Shown: piece after piece, positions 11,612 through 21,300 of the stretch
Position numbering within the stretch: the first letter of the stretch is position 1
Layout: each line of letters starts with the position of its first letter
Origin: Limanda limanda
Lineage: Eukaryota > Chordata > Actinopteri > Pleuronectiformes > Pleuronectidae
Length of the DNA stretch: 64,000 bases
Reading direction: 5' to 3'
NCBI RefSeq assembly: GCF_963576545.1
Contig: NC_083639.1
Span: 23,654,118 to 23,718,117, forward strand
The notes under the pieces: generated by a model
What the model was told of the DNA's origin: nothing
Seen by the model: the letters and a program-made list of their open reading frames with translations, nothing else
Database searches by the model: none
Position numbers and translations under genes: made by a program

Positions 11612-11740
11612 GACAGCTTTTTGTCTCTCCAGGTTCGGGTGAGTTGCGGCCCCAAGTGAAGCAGTTTAAGTGTCTTGTGGTCTTGTTCACGATTGAGGGA
11701 AAGATGGACTGCAAGATGGTGTGGCATGAGCTGTAACGCA
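11612..11740 (+). mobile_element. Non-LTR retrotransposon fragment (reverse transcriptase C-terminal region)
   Basis: A short degraded stretch reads approximately KQFKCLVVLFTIEGKM. It resembles the conserved EFKYLGVLFTSEGRM segment that follows the reverse transcriptase in a common fish LINE (Rex6/R4-like by recollection). Only about 40 codons survive and the flanks do not continue it. The class is fairly secure, the exact family less so. Confidence 0.55.
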
Positions 11741-12580
11741 GGCCTTGCACTGGAATGTTACTCTCAAGGTTCTGTTTTTCAGCCTCAGTTTTCCAGTGTG
11801 CTCTTTGGGCTCTCCCCCTCCCATCTGTTTACCCCCGTCTGTCTTTGTGAAGGAGTGTTTGATTTGTGTTTTGTTTGGTGGTATACCGGTTTTATTTTGA
11901 AATTCGCTCTGTGTGTGTCTCTAGCTTTATTTCCTGCTTTTGTACTGACCAAGATTATATACAAAGTCAATGCAAATTCGAGATAAGGAGCAAGTATCGC
12001 GTCTCTCCCCTGGCATTGCGAATGGCTTGCTTAACCCATTTTGCTTCCATTGTGTCCAACAGATGTGTTAAAATATTGGAATTTGAGCAAACATTTGTCT
12101 TGTGACAGCCAATCAGCCCTGACAATGTAACTCACCGGACTCAGTCGTGGCACCAACCAGAGCAGGAAGGTGATCAAACTGGTCTCTGGTCAGCCTCAGG
12201 TAGTGCTGGAAATGACAGTGATCCAGACACAGCTCCTAGGGGAGCCAGCGAAATACCCAAGCTGTGAACTCTTCCAAACGGGCTTGAGGACCCACGTACA
12301 ACGCTGCTTTCACTTCAGGCAGTACTTCTCCTCTCTTCTCTACCGCTGGCTTCTCCCCGTGTTTCCACATGTACGACACAGCAACTGGGGTTGCTTCAGC
12401 CAGTCGTCCTCCTCACTTCCAGACAAGAACAGGCTAATACTCACCGGTTGTGTTTTTTCTTGCGTTCAGGGCGATTCACAGGATTAACACGGATGAACAC
12501 AAATGATCTCATTACGCGGATCAAGTGTTTAGGGCATCACAAAAATTCGGTGTGAATGAAGCATTAGTCTTTGTTGAGTT
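11741..12580. other. Probable degraded DNA-transposon-like repeat
   Basis: 11985-12560 has the texture of a common fish MITE: a CG-containing start (ATCGCGTCTCTC), a GAACTCTTCC core and a GGTGTGAATGAAGC-like end. I could not find matching terminal repeats or a target duplication, so the superfamily is left open. The 105-codon open frame at 12170-12487 is not protein-like and is treated as chance. Confidence 0.3.
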
Positions 12581-13370
12581 TTATGCTTTGTCTGCGTCTC
12601 TGCCTGCTTCGTGCTCCTTACCCTGTGATGTCTTTCCCTGAACTGTTAGATTTTCGCTTGTTTGTTTCCTTCTCTGCCTGCCCCTTGTTTTATTTTATTT
12701 GTTTTGAATAATTTTAGTTTTGTAGATTTGATCTTCCTCCCTCTAGCATTTGGGTCCACCTGCTCACCACGCCCTGACACACACGCACTCCATGTTTCTT
12801 TTCAACTGTTTTAGTACCTTTTTGAGGCACATTTCTAAAAGTATATATTATTCAAACTCTTCAGACTGTGTAACCATATTAATTTTGATTACAATTGAAC
12901 CTCTTTTAATTGAAAGACTTGCTTCAATGGCCTTCGATTTTGGTGTCTAACCCAAAACCCTGTGCTTCTATGCAAAGACCTATCAATTAATTTGGAAGTG
13001 ATTGTTGATTTTTTTTATCATGTCATTTGAATTTGGTGACACAGCAGACCATTCTGTGTGATGGAGAATGCAGATTGGAGAATTAAACACATAACTAAGT
13101 TTCCATGGTAGAATGTGCAGCTGTAAGGGTTTAATTGACACCCATTAAGTCATTGCTTTTTCATCACGAAAATTTAAAAGATAGAACAATATTCAGTTGG
13201 CACTTTTGTGCTTGTAGTGATATGGCATCAGACAGGGATTATTTTTCTTGTATAAGTACACGCCCAAAAATAAATAAGACAGTTGCTCATATGATTTTTG
13301 GGTGGGAAACAAAAAAATGAAAGAGTAGAGCAGTCAGATTTGCATTCCTTCAACACAGTCAATATGCTTC
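12581..13370. other. Non-coding DNA with a possible LTR-like fragment
   Basis: 12581-12780 read on the minus strand begins TGTCAGGGCGTGG and is rich in short A/C-rich runs, reminiscent of a widespread fish LTR or repeat start, but no partner or target duplication is visible. The remaining AT-rich sequence holds nothing I can support. Confidence 0.3.
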
Positions 13371-14005
13371 TTGCAGAAGGTAATAGAGCAAAGATTTGCA
13401 GATGCTTTGGGTAAGTTGGAGCAATTGGTCGATGGGCCAAGCACAGCTGTTGATGTGTTTTCAGGGGATTTCTATCATTTGATTTCTACTGCACCTGTTC
13501 CATTATCTTGTGATATTGATATCCTTGCTGGAGACGAGCCATTGACTATGAAACCTGCAACCCCCTTGACACCTCCTGAAAGACATACAAACTGTGTGCT
13601 CTTTTTTGGGGTATTAGGTAATTTGCCTGGATCTCAATCCCTATTATGTTCTATGTACCTGTCAATTCTATGGTTATGAAAAAACTGTGAGCCTCGTCTA
13701 CAAAATCTGAAAAATCCAATGGAGCAGGATTTATGCAGTTATGAGTACGTAGTAGTCTGAGTTTTCCTGCAGAAACATCATTGCAGATTTAGAACTGGAA
13801 AGAGCAGATATTCAGTTATTCGATGTCATCTGGTATTTTCAGTTTGAAAAGCTGAGCTTCATCAGGCTGCTGTCAAACAAGCTTGTTCTCATGGATCTGA
13901 AATTACGGATTATGTTGTTGCCCCTGTGCATAGTGATGACTCAGTGCCCTTTGTAGAAAGTAAAATGATAGAGCAAAGGCTGAGATACAAAGAAGTTTCC
14001 CTGAC
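13371..14005 (+). pseudogene. Unrecognised coding-like relic B
   Basis: 13371-13679 is open for 102 codons from ATG and begins with a protein-like helix (VIEQRFADALGKLEQLVDG), followed by an acidic, proline-rich stretch. After frame breaks, a second open stretch at about 13852-14004 contains AELHQAAVKQACSHGSEITD and ends at TAA. Both are on the plus strand, as are the other relics in this block. I cannot name the family. The lack of low complexity argues against simple repeats. Confidence 0.3.
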
Positions 14006-14554
14006 ATAAAGGTGCTACCAAAACATCATTATTTGGTGCCCTACCCCCTGATGATTAAGCTCTTTGGTCCAGTTGTTGTGAATTGGACTATGCGCTTCTA
14101 GAATTGCATTAGTCTCAAAGCATAAGCTAATTATTGCTTACCATCTAAGCTCTCATTGTCTGGGCAACTCTGGGCTAGAGATTTCATCTGTATCCACACT
14201 ACCAGTAGATTTACTCAAAGAGGAGATTGGACAAACCATGAAACGTTCCCTGTCACACATGATGTTCTACCTTGCAGAGTATGTGGTAACCAAGGACAAC
14301 CTATAGGAGGGTAATGATACCGGCCCACAGAAATTGACAAATTTTGCATAACAGTGTATTCTACATTGTAGAGAGCAAACTCAGCCCACCATCCACAACA
14401 GCATTCTGACACGTGGCCTTCAATGAACCCCTTGATACATGTCCAGGATTAGAAGAATGGATCAGCCAACATAGGTACACTGAATAGGCATATTAAAATA
14501 ATTGGTACATGGTAAAAAAAAATTGTTTGTTTGTACTTGTACTATATACTATAT
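14006..14554. other. Non-coding DNA
   Basis: Possibly a continuation of the decayed block around relic B, but frames are broken every few codons and nothing is recognised. Confidence 0.4.
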
Positions 14555-14815
14555 ATTTTTGAGGACCATTTTGAGAATAGACCTTATGGAAAGAGGACAT
14601 TTTTGAACAGTGAAGACATTTTGGCTAGTCCATACTTTTCCAGAGGCTTGTTTGACAGTTAAGACTTGGTTTTAGAGTTAGGCATTTAGTTCTGATGGTT
14701 AATGTTAGGGTAAGGGGCTGGCAAACGCATTATGCCAGTAATGCGTTTGCCAGCCCCTTGCTTAGCTTAGCTTAGTGTCCTGTGTGTGTGTGAATGTGTG
14801 TGTGTTGGGGGTTAG
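14555..14815. repeat. Fish interspersed repeat rich in (G)TTAGGG-like words
   Basis: The sequence (GAGGACCATTTTG, GTTAAGACTTGGTTTTAGAG, GTTAGGGTAAGGGGCT) matches a repeat commonly seen in fish genomes in which such words precede a GT-rich microsatellite. A short GT-rich tail is present at 14780-14810. The usual ending is replaced here by a foldback palindrome (14712-14759). Confidence 0.6.
14712..14759. repeat. Near-perfect palindrome: 21-bp arms, 6-bp loop
   Basis: Arm 14712-14732 begins AAGGGGCTGGCAAACGCATT. Arm 14739-14759 is its exact reverse complement, and the six bases TGCCAG separate them. Pairing continues weakly outward (G14710 with C14761). It would form a very stable hairpin. It looks like an inverted duplication within the surrounding repeat rather than a gene. 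Confidence 0.95.
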
Positions 14816-15432
14816 ACTTTATTATATATACACTGAATTCAAAATAAATAATAAATGAAATAACAGCTGATTATAAGATTGTTCAGACCAGATCAAGTTA
14901 AATGGAACACCGTTGTAGTTCTGTATGTTGCAGGAGTCTCAGGATCTTTTTTTTTTAACACCATATACCTGTACATTCCAGCAACACACAGCGGCAGAAG
15001 CTTGGTCACCTTAAAGACAAAAAAGCCAGACAAAAACTGAGCAGTCCAATGCAAAGAGGACAGCATATCAGGCCAGTAATCAGCAGATCACTTATCACTC
15101 AGGGAAACAGATCACTCTTTTAAAGCTGGTAATGTTAATATTTTGGCCAGATAAGACAGATGGTTTAAAAGAGGTGTAAAATTAACCATCTTTGTCAACC
15201 TGCAAAAAACATCGCATTAAGAGAGGAGGTGGTTTAAGACACCAACTTTCAGCCACCTGCTGTCCTAAGATCTTTCCCCATGTAGCTCAACACTTAACCA
15301 CACCCACACTCCTGTGACCCTAATGATTCACAGAATAGCAGGGTGGTTCTATGACTTACGGTATCAACAGCCATTCACACCTTGACTCAGAGGACCCCAA
15401 CAACCTATTTAAAAGACAGACTTCCAGGAGGG
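14816..15432. other. Non-coding DNA
   Basis: No gene, RNA or named repeat seen. It ends at the left CATAGT target duplication of the following SINE. Confidence 0.5.
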
Positions 15433-15438
15433 CATAGT

Positions 15439-15708
15439 AAATGGTTTTGGTTTTGTATTTATATAGCGCCTTTCTAGTCTTGATGACCACTCAAAGCGCT
15501 TTACAGTACAGTTTTACATTCACCAATTCACACACACATTCATACTGTGCATCTTTTCGCAGCACTTTGTTATTCTATTGGGGGCCATTAAGGGTTCAGC
15601 ATCTTGCCCAACAACACTTCGACAAGCAGATGGGTCAGACTGGGGATCGAACTGCCGATCTTCAGATTGAAGGACCACCACTCTACCCCTCAGCCACAGC
15701 CGCCCCTT
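15439..15708 (-). mobile_element. tRNA-derived SINE, near full length, with target duplication
   Basis: Same family as 7853 and 43297, in reverse orientation: the tail (TATATAGCGCCTTTCTAGTC) is at the left and the tRNA-like head (CTCAGCCACAGCCGCC) at the right. A CATAGT direct repeat flanks it at 15433-15438 and 15709-15714, a plausible 6-bp target-site duplication. Confidence 0.92.
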
Positions 15709-15754
15709 CATAGTTCAACCTTTGGACTCAAAAAGAAAAAGAGAGCATGAATGT

Positions 15755-16030
15755 TGTGACGCAGCCTGACTCAGTGCTGTGTCAACAAAGAGGGAGACGG
15801 ACGAGGGATGAACAAAAACAAGTATTTATTATGACACTAAGGTTTTACAAGCCAAAGTCAACAGCCGAGTGAAGTACAGCCGTCTGCAGCCAGGAAGGGA
15901 TTCCGAACTGGAAGAGCAGTCCTGATATAACCAGCCCGCACACAGCTGTGGCTCATCAGCCTGATGACCCATCACTCCACCAGGACACCGGAAAGAGAGA
16001 AGACCCCTAGTGGAGTGGAGGGTCGTCACA
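15755..16030 (-). mobile_element. Solo LTR, 276 bp, with 4-bp target duplication
   Basis: On the minus strand it runs from TGTGACGACCCTCC to GCTGCGTCACA, giving TG...CA ends within a TGTGACG/CGTCACA terminal inverted repeat. An AATAAA polyadenylation signal (ATAATAAATACTTG) lies in the right place for an LTR. ATGT flanks it on both sides (15751-15754 and 16031-16034). No internal retrotransposon sequence adjoins, so this is a solo LTR left by recombination. It is most like a Ty3/gypsy LTR, but it could belong to another LTR group. Confidence 0.8.
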
Positions 16031-16034
16031 ATGT

Positions 16035-16540
16035 TTGCCCAACACACCGACCAACAGAGTCTAAGCAGAGCATTGCAGCCATGAAAAGAGAGCTCTACCC
16101 TTAGATGTAAAGAAGAGGAATGATAGAGAGGTTGCTGTTTGTTATGCACCAATGGTGAAGGATTTCATAGCAAAGTGTCTCTCTCATGTAAAATGTTTCA
16201 TCTTGGATTATTGTTGATCAGATAAATGTTTTGAATGCTTTGGCAAATTGCTAATATGCCTGATTGTATATTATGTGTCTGTGCTTTATCTCCTTCATAG
16301 ACTGTCCTGTCTCCTGTATGGGTGATGTTGGCAGTTGACAGTGAAGTGAGATCCAAGAAGGGTTTACAGCTCTTCCATAATTTTATTTGCAGATTCTGGC
16401 GTGCGCCCCTAAGCATAAGAGCTTTCAGACAATTGGAACAAATATATCATCGTATAGGGGTTGTTGAGCTAAGGTTGGCAGATTGGAAGATGTTTGCATA
16501 TGGCCAAACCCTAGAGAAGGCACCTCAAAAATCATAGATA
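16035..16540 (+). pseudogene. Unrecognised coding-like relic C
   Basis: Two plus-strand stretches read as protein. At about 16111-16205 there is a frame with REVAVCYAPMVKDFIAKCLS. At 16322-16537 there is a 71-codon open frame containing KKGLQLFHNFICRFWRAPLS and, after a few residues, a QLEQIYHRIGV helix, ending at a stop. The solo LTR inserted at the 5' edge of this block, and a hAT element lies 280 bp downstream. I do not recognise the protein. Orientation and texture match relics A, B and D. Confidence 0.35.
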
Positions 16541-16989
16541 CAATTAAATAAAAAAAAGACTGTTAATAATATAACTGAACAAATTATATCGATGGTAAGG
16601 GTATCTGTGTGACCCTCTTCCAAATCTACTACACTTCTCAGACAGTAGAAAAGACTAAGTTTTCTATGATTGGATTGTCCCTGTCGAATATCATTCAGGA
16701 CTAAAGATGGGGTAAAATTTCATATGTCAGCATCACAGTATAAGTGTTGACTGCTTTGGTTTACACACAGTTCACATATTCACAAATTTTTCCCTTTTCC
16801 TTTGTGTAACTTTACCACCAGTGATGCCGGTAACGCGCTACTTAGTAACGCGTTACTCTAATCTGACTACTTTTTTCAGTAACGAGTAATCTAACGCGTT
16901 ACTATTTCCAAACCAGTAATCAGATTAAAGTTACTTGTCCAAGTCACTGTGCATTACTATTTTGTCATTAATAGTAAAATATATATTTG

Positions 16990-17420
16990 ATTTCGTGCCG
17001 CGGATGGGGGAGCAGCCGCCCTCCGCTCCACGCAGCCGGAGGCTCGGTGTGCGGGCCGCTCGGACCGAGTCTCCCAAACGGCTGCGTGGTAATTAAACCC
17101 GTCTCCGGCCGACCTCCGGTTTGTCAGACGTCTTCCTCCAGCCAGATAACGGCGTCTCTGGTGCGGGGGCTTCCTTTCTCTTGGACTGAGGGGTGGTGTC
17201 CGTCGCCGGTGCGGAAGGCGGGCCGTCGGAGGGGACCGGTCGGCGGCGGCGACTCTGGCCGCGTGCCGGGCCCTTCTCGCGGATCACCTCAGCTACGTCG
17301 CCCGCTCCGTTCGCGCCCCCCCCCCCCCCCCCGGCGGTGCACCTCGGCCGGCGCCTAGCAGCTGAGAACTGGTGCGGACCACTCCCCCCACGCCACTGTT
17401 TCACTCATTACATGCGATAA
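16990..17420. other. GC-rich, CpG-rich core inside the hAT element
   Basis: Base composition changes abruptly from AT-rich to strongly GC- and CpG-rich and back within the transposon. It contains a hairpin with interrupted arms (17029-17088, arms CACGCAGCCG...CGGCTGCGTG) and a C17 run (17316-17332). Both strands are open for about 100 codons (minus 17093-17404 is arginine/proline rich, for example SKRKEAPAPETPLSGWRK), as expected of GC-rich DNA. It may be a captured host fragment or rDNA-spacer-like sequence. Its source is not identified. Confidence 0.75.
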
Positions 17421-17988
17421 CAACATAAGATTAGTCCAAAGTTACACATTTAGACATGATATCAGCCTACATGTTGTTTTATACTCTTGTTTTGTTTTGT
17501 AAAACCACTCCTTGCTTCTCTAATGCTGTGAACAACAGGTACAATGTTCATAAAACATGTTGAAAAGAATTTAATAGTTACATTTATAACCAATGTAGAT
17601 CATAAATAGTAAGTTTTGCCATTACAGTGTTAACAGTTAAATATGTCAGGTCAAGAAAGACTGTCTTAATTTTATTTTAGAAAAACAAGTATTTATGTCA
17701 AGTGAAGTCAAGAAAGACTGTCTTTATTTTATTTTTATTGTTTTATAAAAAAAAAAAGTATTTAAGTTAAGTTAATTCAAGGAAGACTTTTGTTTTTATA
17801 AAAACATGTATTTTTTCAAGAATTAGTTTTTAAGTTACATTGTACATTGTTGTGTACATTACTGTTAAAAATCCACTAATAAAGTGAGTGTTGGCAAAAC
17901 CGGTTGTCATTTTTATGTTGAGCCGGCGGGGGTGTTGTCGGCAGCTGCGGAATGTAACTAAGAAAGTAACTAGTAATCTAACTTAGTT

Positions 17989-18062
17989 ACTTTTAAAATC
18001 AAGTAGTCTGTAAAGTAACTAAACTACTTTTAAAATCAAGTAGTCTGTAAAGTAACTAAGTT
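17989..18062. repeat. 37-bp tandem duplication at hAT 3' end
   Basis: Two consecutive 37-bp units beginning ACTTTTAAAATCAAGTAGTC make up the subterminal region of the hAT element. Such subterminal repeats often carry transposase binding sites. Confidence 0.85.
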
Positions 18063-18099
18063 ACTTTTTCAAAGTAACTGTGGCAACACTGTTTACCAC

Positions 18100-18799
18100 T
18101 GATAGCTTTTTTCACTTTTATTCACACATAGCTTTAGGCCTCGTTAATGGGTCTTGTTGTATATTTCTACTTTGCATTGGGCATGGATGCATTAATTTAT
18201 GGAATTTATAATTCTAAGAGGACATGCTTCAAGTTTTGATCCTGGTGATATCGTAATTGTTCTTGAAGGCATATATGCTCTTGTAAGATAATGTGGTGTT
18301 AGCTGTTGCTATGCTGTTTGGACTGATGTATGCTATGAACCTCAGCTACCTGCCTCTGCTACAGTCCAAAATATTTTTATGGAACTGGATGGAGATAAAC
18401 TTTGTATCAAAGCACGACCCCAAAAATTTGCTAATTGTCTGAAAGAAAGTTTTTCTCTCAGGGGACTGATATGTATGTGTGCATTATGCTGCAGATCCAA
18501 CAAAAAATGTGGAATCTATTGAATTTTAATGTAGTGTCATAATGGGACTGTTGGGACTTGGCAGAGGTTTGCAGGCTACTGAGTGCCCTAGTTACTAAAC
18601 AGATACCTTGCATGACTTTTGATATATGTTATCATCACCTAACCTCAGTTCGTGCAGAAGACTTCTATTGGTTGATATAATGTAGTATTCTGGTGTTTAT
18701 ATCAATATCGCCTTGATTTTCTGAGGAGCGACTTTTTGCCTTTTTTTATTTCGAAGGCTGTTTATTATTGCGGCTTGCTTATATTGCCATTTACATTAG
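18100..18799 (+). pseudogene. Unrecognised coding-like relic D
   Basis: From about 18229 to 18500 one plus-strand frame runs for about 90 codons with a single stop. It contains SSFDPGDIVIVLEGIYALVR, then after the stop a cysteine/tyrosine-containing stretch, and further on FMELDGDKLCIKARPQKF. A second shorter piece near 18600-18680 continues in another frame. The family is unknown. This is the last of the plus-strand relics, ending just before the GC-rich promoter-like block. Confidence 0.35.
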
Positions 18800-20154
18800 T
18801 GTTGGGCAAGGCCCAGTGATCCGACTTAGAACAAAGGGTCGTAAAACCTTAGGCCAGGCTCGGGTAACCCCTTACATTTAAAAATCCAGCATGGGCCCTT
18901 ATCTCCATGTGGCAAAAGATCACGTCCTGGTCCCCCACGGTAAGCCCGCCCCTGGGGGCCAAATCCTGACAACTCAATTGGCTGGAGGGCCACACTGACC
19001 CCTGACCCCTCCTCCCAGGGGGGAGTCACCTGAGACATGACTTAAAAGGGCTGAACTCACAGACTTCTCCCTCTCTTCACTCAGATGCCCAAGCAACAAC
19101 AGAACCCCTCCGGGGTTCTACTAGTTAACTCGGTATTTTTAAGAGACTCTCTTCGTCCTCCTCTTTTCCACGCTGCTCAAGTTGTTTTCTGACCTCAAGA
19201 GGTCTAACCACACGACTCAGTAACTAAGGAGGCGATTAGACATCGAAACAGGAAGTGCCCCGCTGGACGGACTCCCACACTTCCATAGACTTTACTTTTT
19301 CTTTTTTCCAACGATCTACAAACGGCTTCAAACCAGCCGTCCCCTGCAGAAGCGCGACGTTCATCCCGCTGAGGAGTAAGAGGCAATCCACTCCGTTCCT
19401 GTAAAACAGCACGTTCTCCGCTGTTACAGAAGAAAGGCGAAGTTTCATTCCGTCAAGGAGCACGAGGAATTCGCTCCCTTTTCCGGTCCAGCGGCGGAGC
19501 TCCGCAGCTCCGCTCGTGAGAAAGACCACGTGATTCACTGGCCCCCGACACATTCGCGCCGAGTCGCAGGCACATCGCGAGGGTTGCACAGTAAGAGACT
19601 TGATTATCTGGGCAGATACGTAGCATATTATTTAATACTTGAGTGTATTTTGTTGATGGAACTTCCGTGTTCCATTGTTTTAGCCGGCCACTACTCCGAG
19701 CCGCTACTTCCGGTTTCCGGTTGGATCGCAATGTTTTGTGTTGCAGTAAATAGGGCCGCGAGAAGCGCCTCCGCCCGCACTGTTAACGTCTGTGTGAGTC
19801 TGCAGTGATTTCACCGATCAGAACCTCGGCCCACAACACTCGCTTGAGGGCTGAGGGGTGAATCACTGTTAACTCATCTCAGGCGTATTTTTAAGAGCTT
19901 CTTTGAACTCTCCTTACATGTTTTCTCTCTCTCTCCTTCTAAACCGACCTATACACACTTCTGACCTGTATTTATAATACAGGTCATGTCACATAGTTAA
20001 ATCTATGCTTAGAGAGGCTGAACACATCTGGAAACCATTCGGCCCCCAAAGCCAAGCAGAGATAAGAATTCTCTTTGTCTAAAATTTCCTTTGTGTAATT
20101 CATGTGACGACCACCAGTGTGCGCTCCGGCCACATGGTGTCATTAACATAGACT

Positions 20155-20336
20155 CCATCTTGAATAACGCAAGTTAACCCACCATTTTGAGTCTGTTATT
20201 GCCACGCCTCCGCTCTCTCTCTCCTCCCATCCTGGCTCTAAATTCATAACGGCTCCGCCATCTTGTTTTGTAGTCAATCCGCCATTTTGAGAGTTTTTAG
20301 GCCTTGATTCCACGAATCATGATCGGCCTCCATCTT
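20155..20336 (+). promoter_or_regulatory. Cluster of five YY1-like motifs
   Basis: CCATCTTG (20155), CCATTTTG (20182), GCCATCTTG (20257), GCCATTTTG (20281) and CCATCTTA (20329) occur within 182 bp, all in the same orientation. They match the CCAT(C/T)TTG core bound by YY1. Clustering in one orientation is typical of repeat-derived or CpG-island promoters. Binding is inferred only. Confidence 0.55.
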
Positions 20337-20385
20337 AGATGTGATGTCACTACGCGTCATCGCCACCCCCCTTCTTTTTCTCTCT

Positions 20386-20389
<4 letters not shown>

Positions 20390-20445
<56 letters not shown>
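20390..20445. repeat. (CA)28 microsatellite
   Basis: An uninterrupted CA run of about 56 bp following a short CT-rich stretch. Confidence 0.97.
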
Positions 20446-20449
<4 letters not shown>

Positions 20450-20800
20450 TAGACACAGACAGACACACACACACACAGAGACACATAGATGGACCAGAGG
20501 TTACATGCGTGTTCTAAATTGTGATAAGCTGCTGTTGTTATCTTTGAAATATGGGAGTTTGTTAAGATGATGAATCATTAAATAACACTAACTTTATTTC
20601 ACACACACACACATAGACACACACACACAGAGAGACACTTTGACACAGACACACACACACATAGAGACAGACATACATAGGTAGACCGCAGGTTGTCCAT
20701 GTATTTTCTGAATTGTGATAAGTGCTGCTGCTGTGTTTACCTTTGAAATATTGGAGCTTGTTAAAATGATAAATCATTGAATAACATTATAACTTTATTT
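20446..20800. repeat. Tandem duplication with CA-rich spacers
   Basis: A segment of roughly 120 bp beginning at the GGTTACATG / GGTTGTCCATG word and including TGTGATAAG, CTTTGAAATAT, AAATCATT and AACTTTATTTC occurs twice (about 20490-20600 and 20688-20800). Each copy is preceded by a CA/GA-rich simple-sequence tract. The copies differ at many sites, so the duplication is old. Confidence 0.8.
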
Positions 20801-21040
20801 CCCCTTTTTAATAAATACTTTTGTAATTAAAGTATCTGTAGTCTGTGATTATTTGTGCATAAGTGTGTGAATACAGCTGGATTATGATTGCCTGTGCTCG
20901 AACTTAGAAGCCTTCACTGTTTATTAAGTAATCGTTAATATTAAAATATTGACATTATTAATTTGACATTTATCATTATGAGACTGATAATTATAGCTTG
21001 ATTTGTTGGTCCCTGGTAACCAGGGTGGTGCCCCCCTTTC

Positions 21041-21300
21041 TCAATTATTAATATAGATAGTATTATTCTTAAATTGATAATTTTATTGTTTTAGACTAAT
21101 TATTTTCATTATTCTTGGTTGATAACCTTATCATTGTTAATTGATAGCTTGTACTTTCTAATTGATAATTCCTATTTTCTCATTAGTGGTTTTATTGTTA
21201 TTTGATTACTGATCATCTTCAATTAATAATTTAATTATTTTTGATAGATAATTTTTATTATTTTAATAATCCTATTTCATGATTATTAATAATTAGCCAA
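21041..21300. repeat. AT-rich degenerate repeat tract
   Basis: About 260 bp of very AT-rich DNA in which ATTGATAAT and TTTTATTATT words recur at irregular 35-40-bp intervals. It directly follows the promoter-like block and may be part of the same element. No coding content. Confidence 0.5.

Larger units (their letters stand above)
16819..18091. mobile_element. Non-autonomous hAT element, 1.27 kb
   Basis: The ends are CAGTGATGCC and GGCAACACTG, near-perfect short inverted repeats, followed inward by subterminal GTAACGCGTTACT and AAAGTAACT repeats. An exact 8-bp direct repeat, TTTACCAC, flanks it at 16811-16818 and 18092-18099, the diagnostic target duplication of hAT transposons. No transposase is encoded. 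The interior holds a GC-rich core (16990-17420), degenerate tandem repeats (17648-17820) and a 37-bp duplication (17989-18062). Confidence 0.93.
18800..21040 (+). promoter_or_regulatory. GC-rich promoter-like block, possibly an LTR or transposon promoter
   Basis: The block starts near TGTTGGGCAAGGCC and is GC-richer than its surroundings up to about 20350. An inverted CCAAT (ATTGG near 18978) precedes a TATA-like CTTAAAAGG at 19041 and a pyrimidine-rich candidate start region ending in CTCAG. Further on are an E-box (CACGTG near 19528), an ETS-type CTTCCGG near 19708 and a cluster of YY1-like motifs at 20155-20336. Downstream an AATAAA lies near 20809 and a CCCTGG/CCAGGG foldback near 21010. 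The order resembles an LTR, but a 2.2-kb span without a partner or target duplication leaves the class open. Confidence 0.4.

Noticed and set aside
17093..17404. 103-codon Arg/Pro-rich minus-strand protein
   Set aside because: All frames on both strands are open there because of high GC content, so the open frame alone is not evidence of coding.
5301..21040. The coding relics plus the 18.8-21.0 kb block as one endogenous retrovirus with a 3' LTR
   Set aside because: No matching 5' LTR, polypurine tract, reverse transcriptase or integrase motif could be found, so the link is unsupported.
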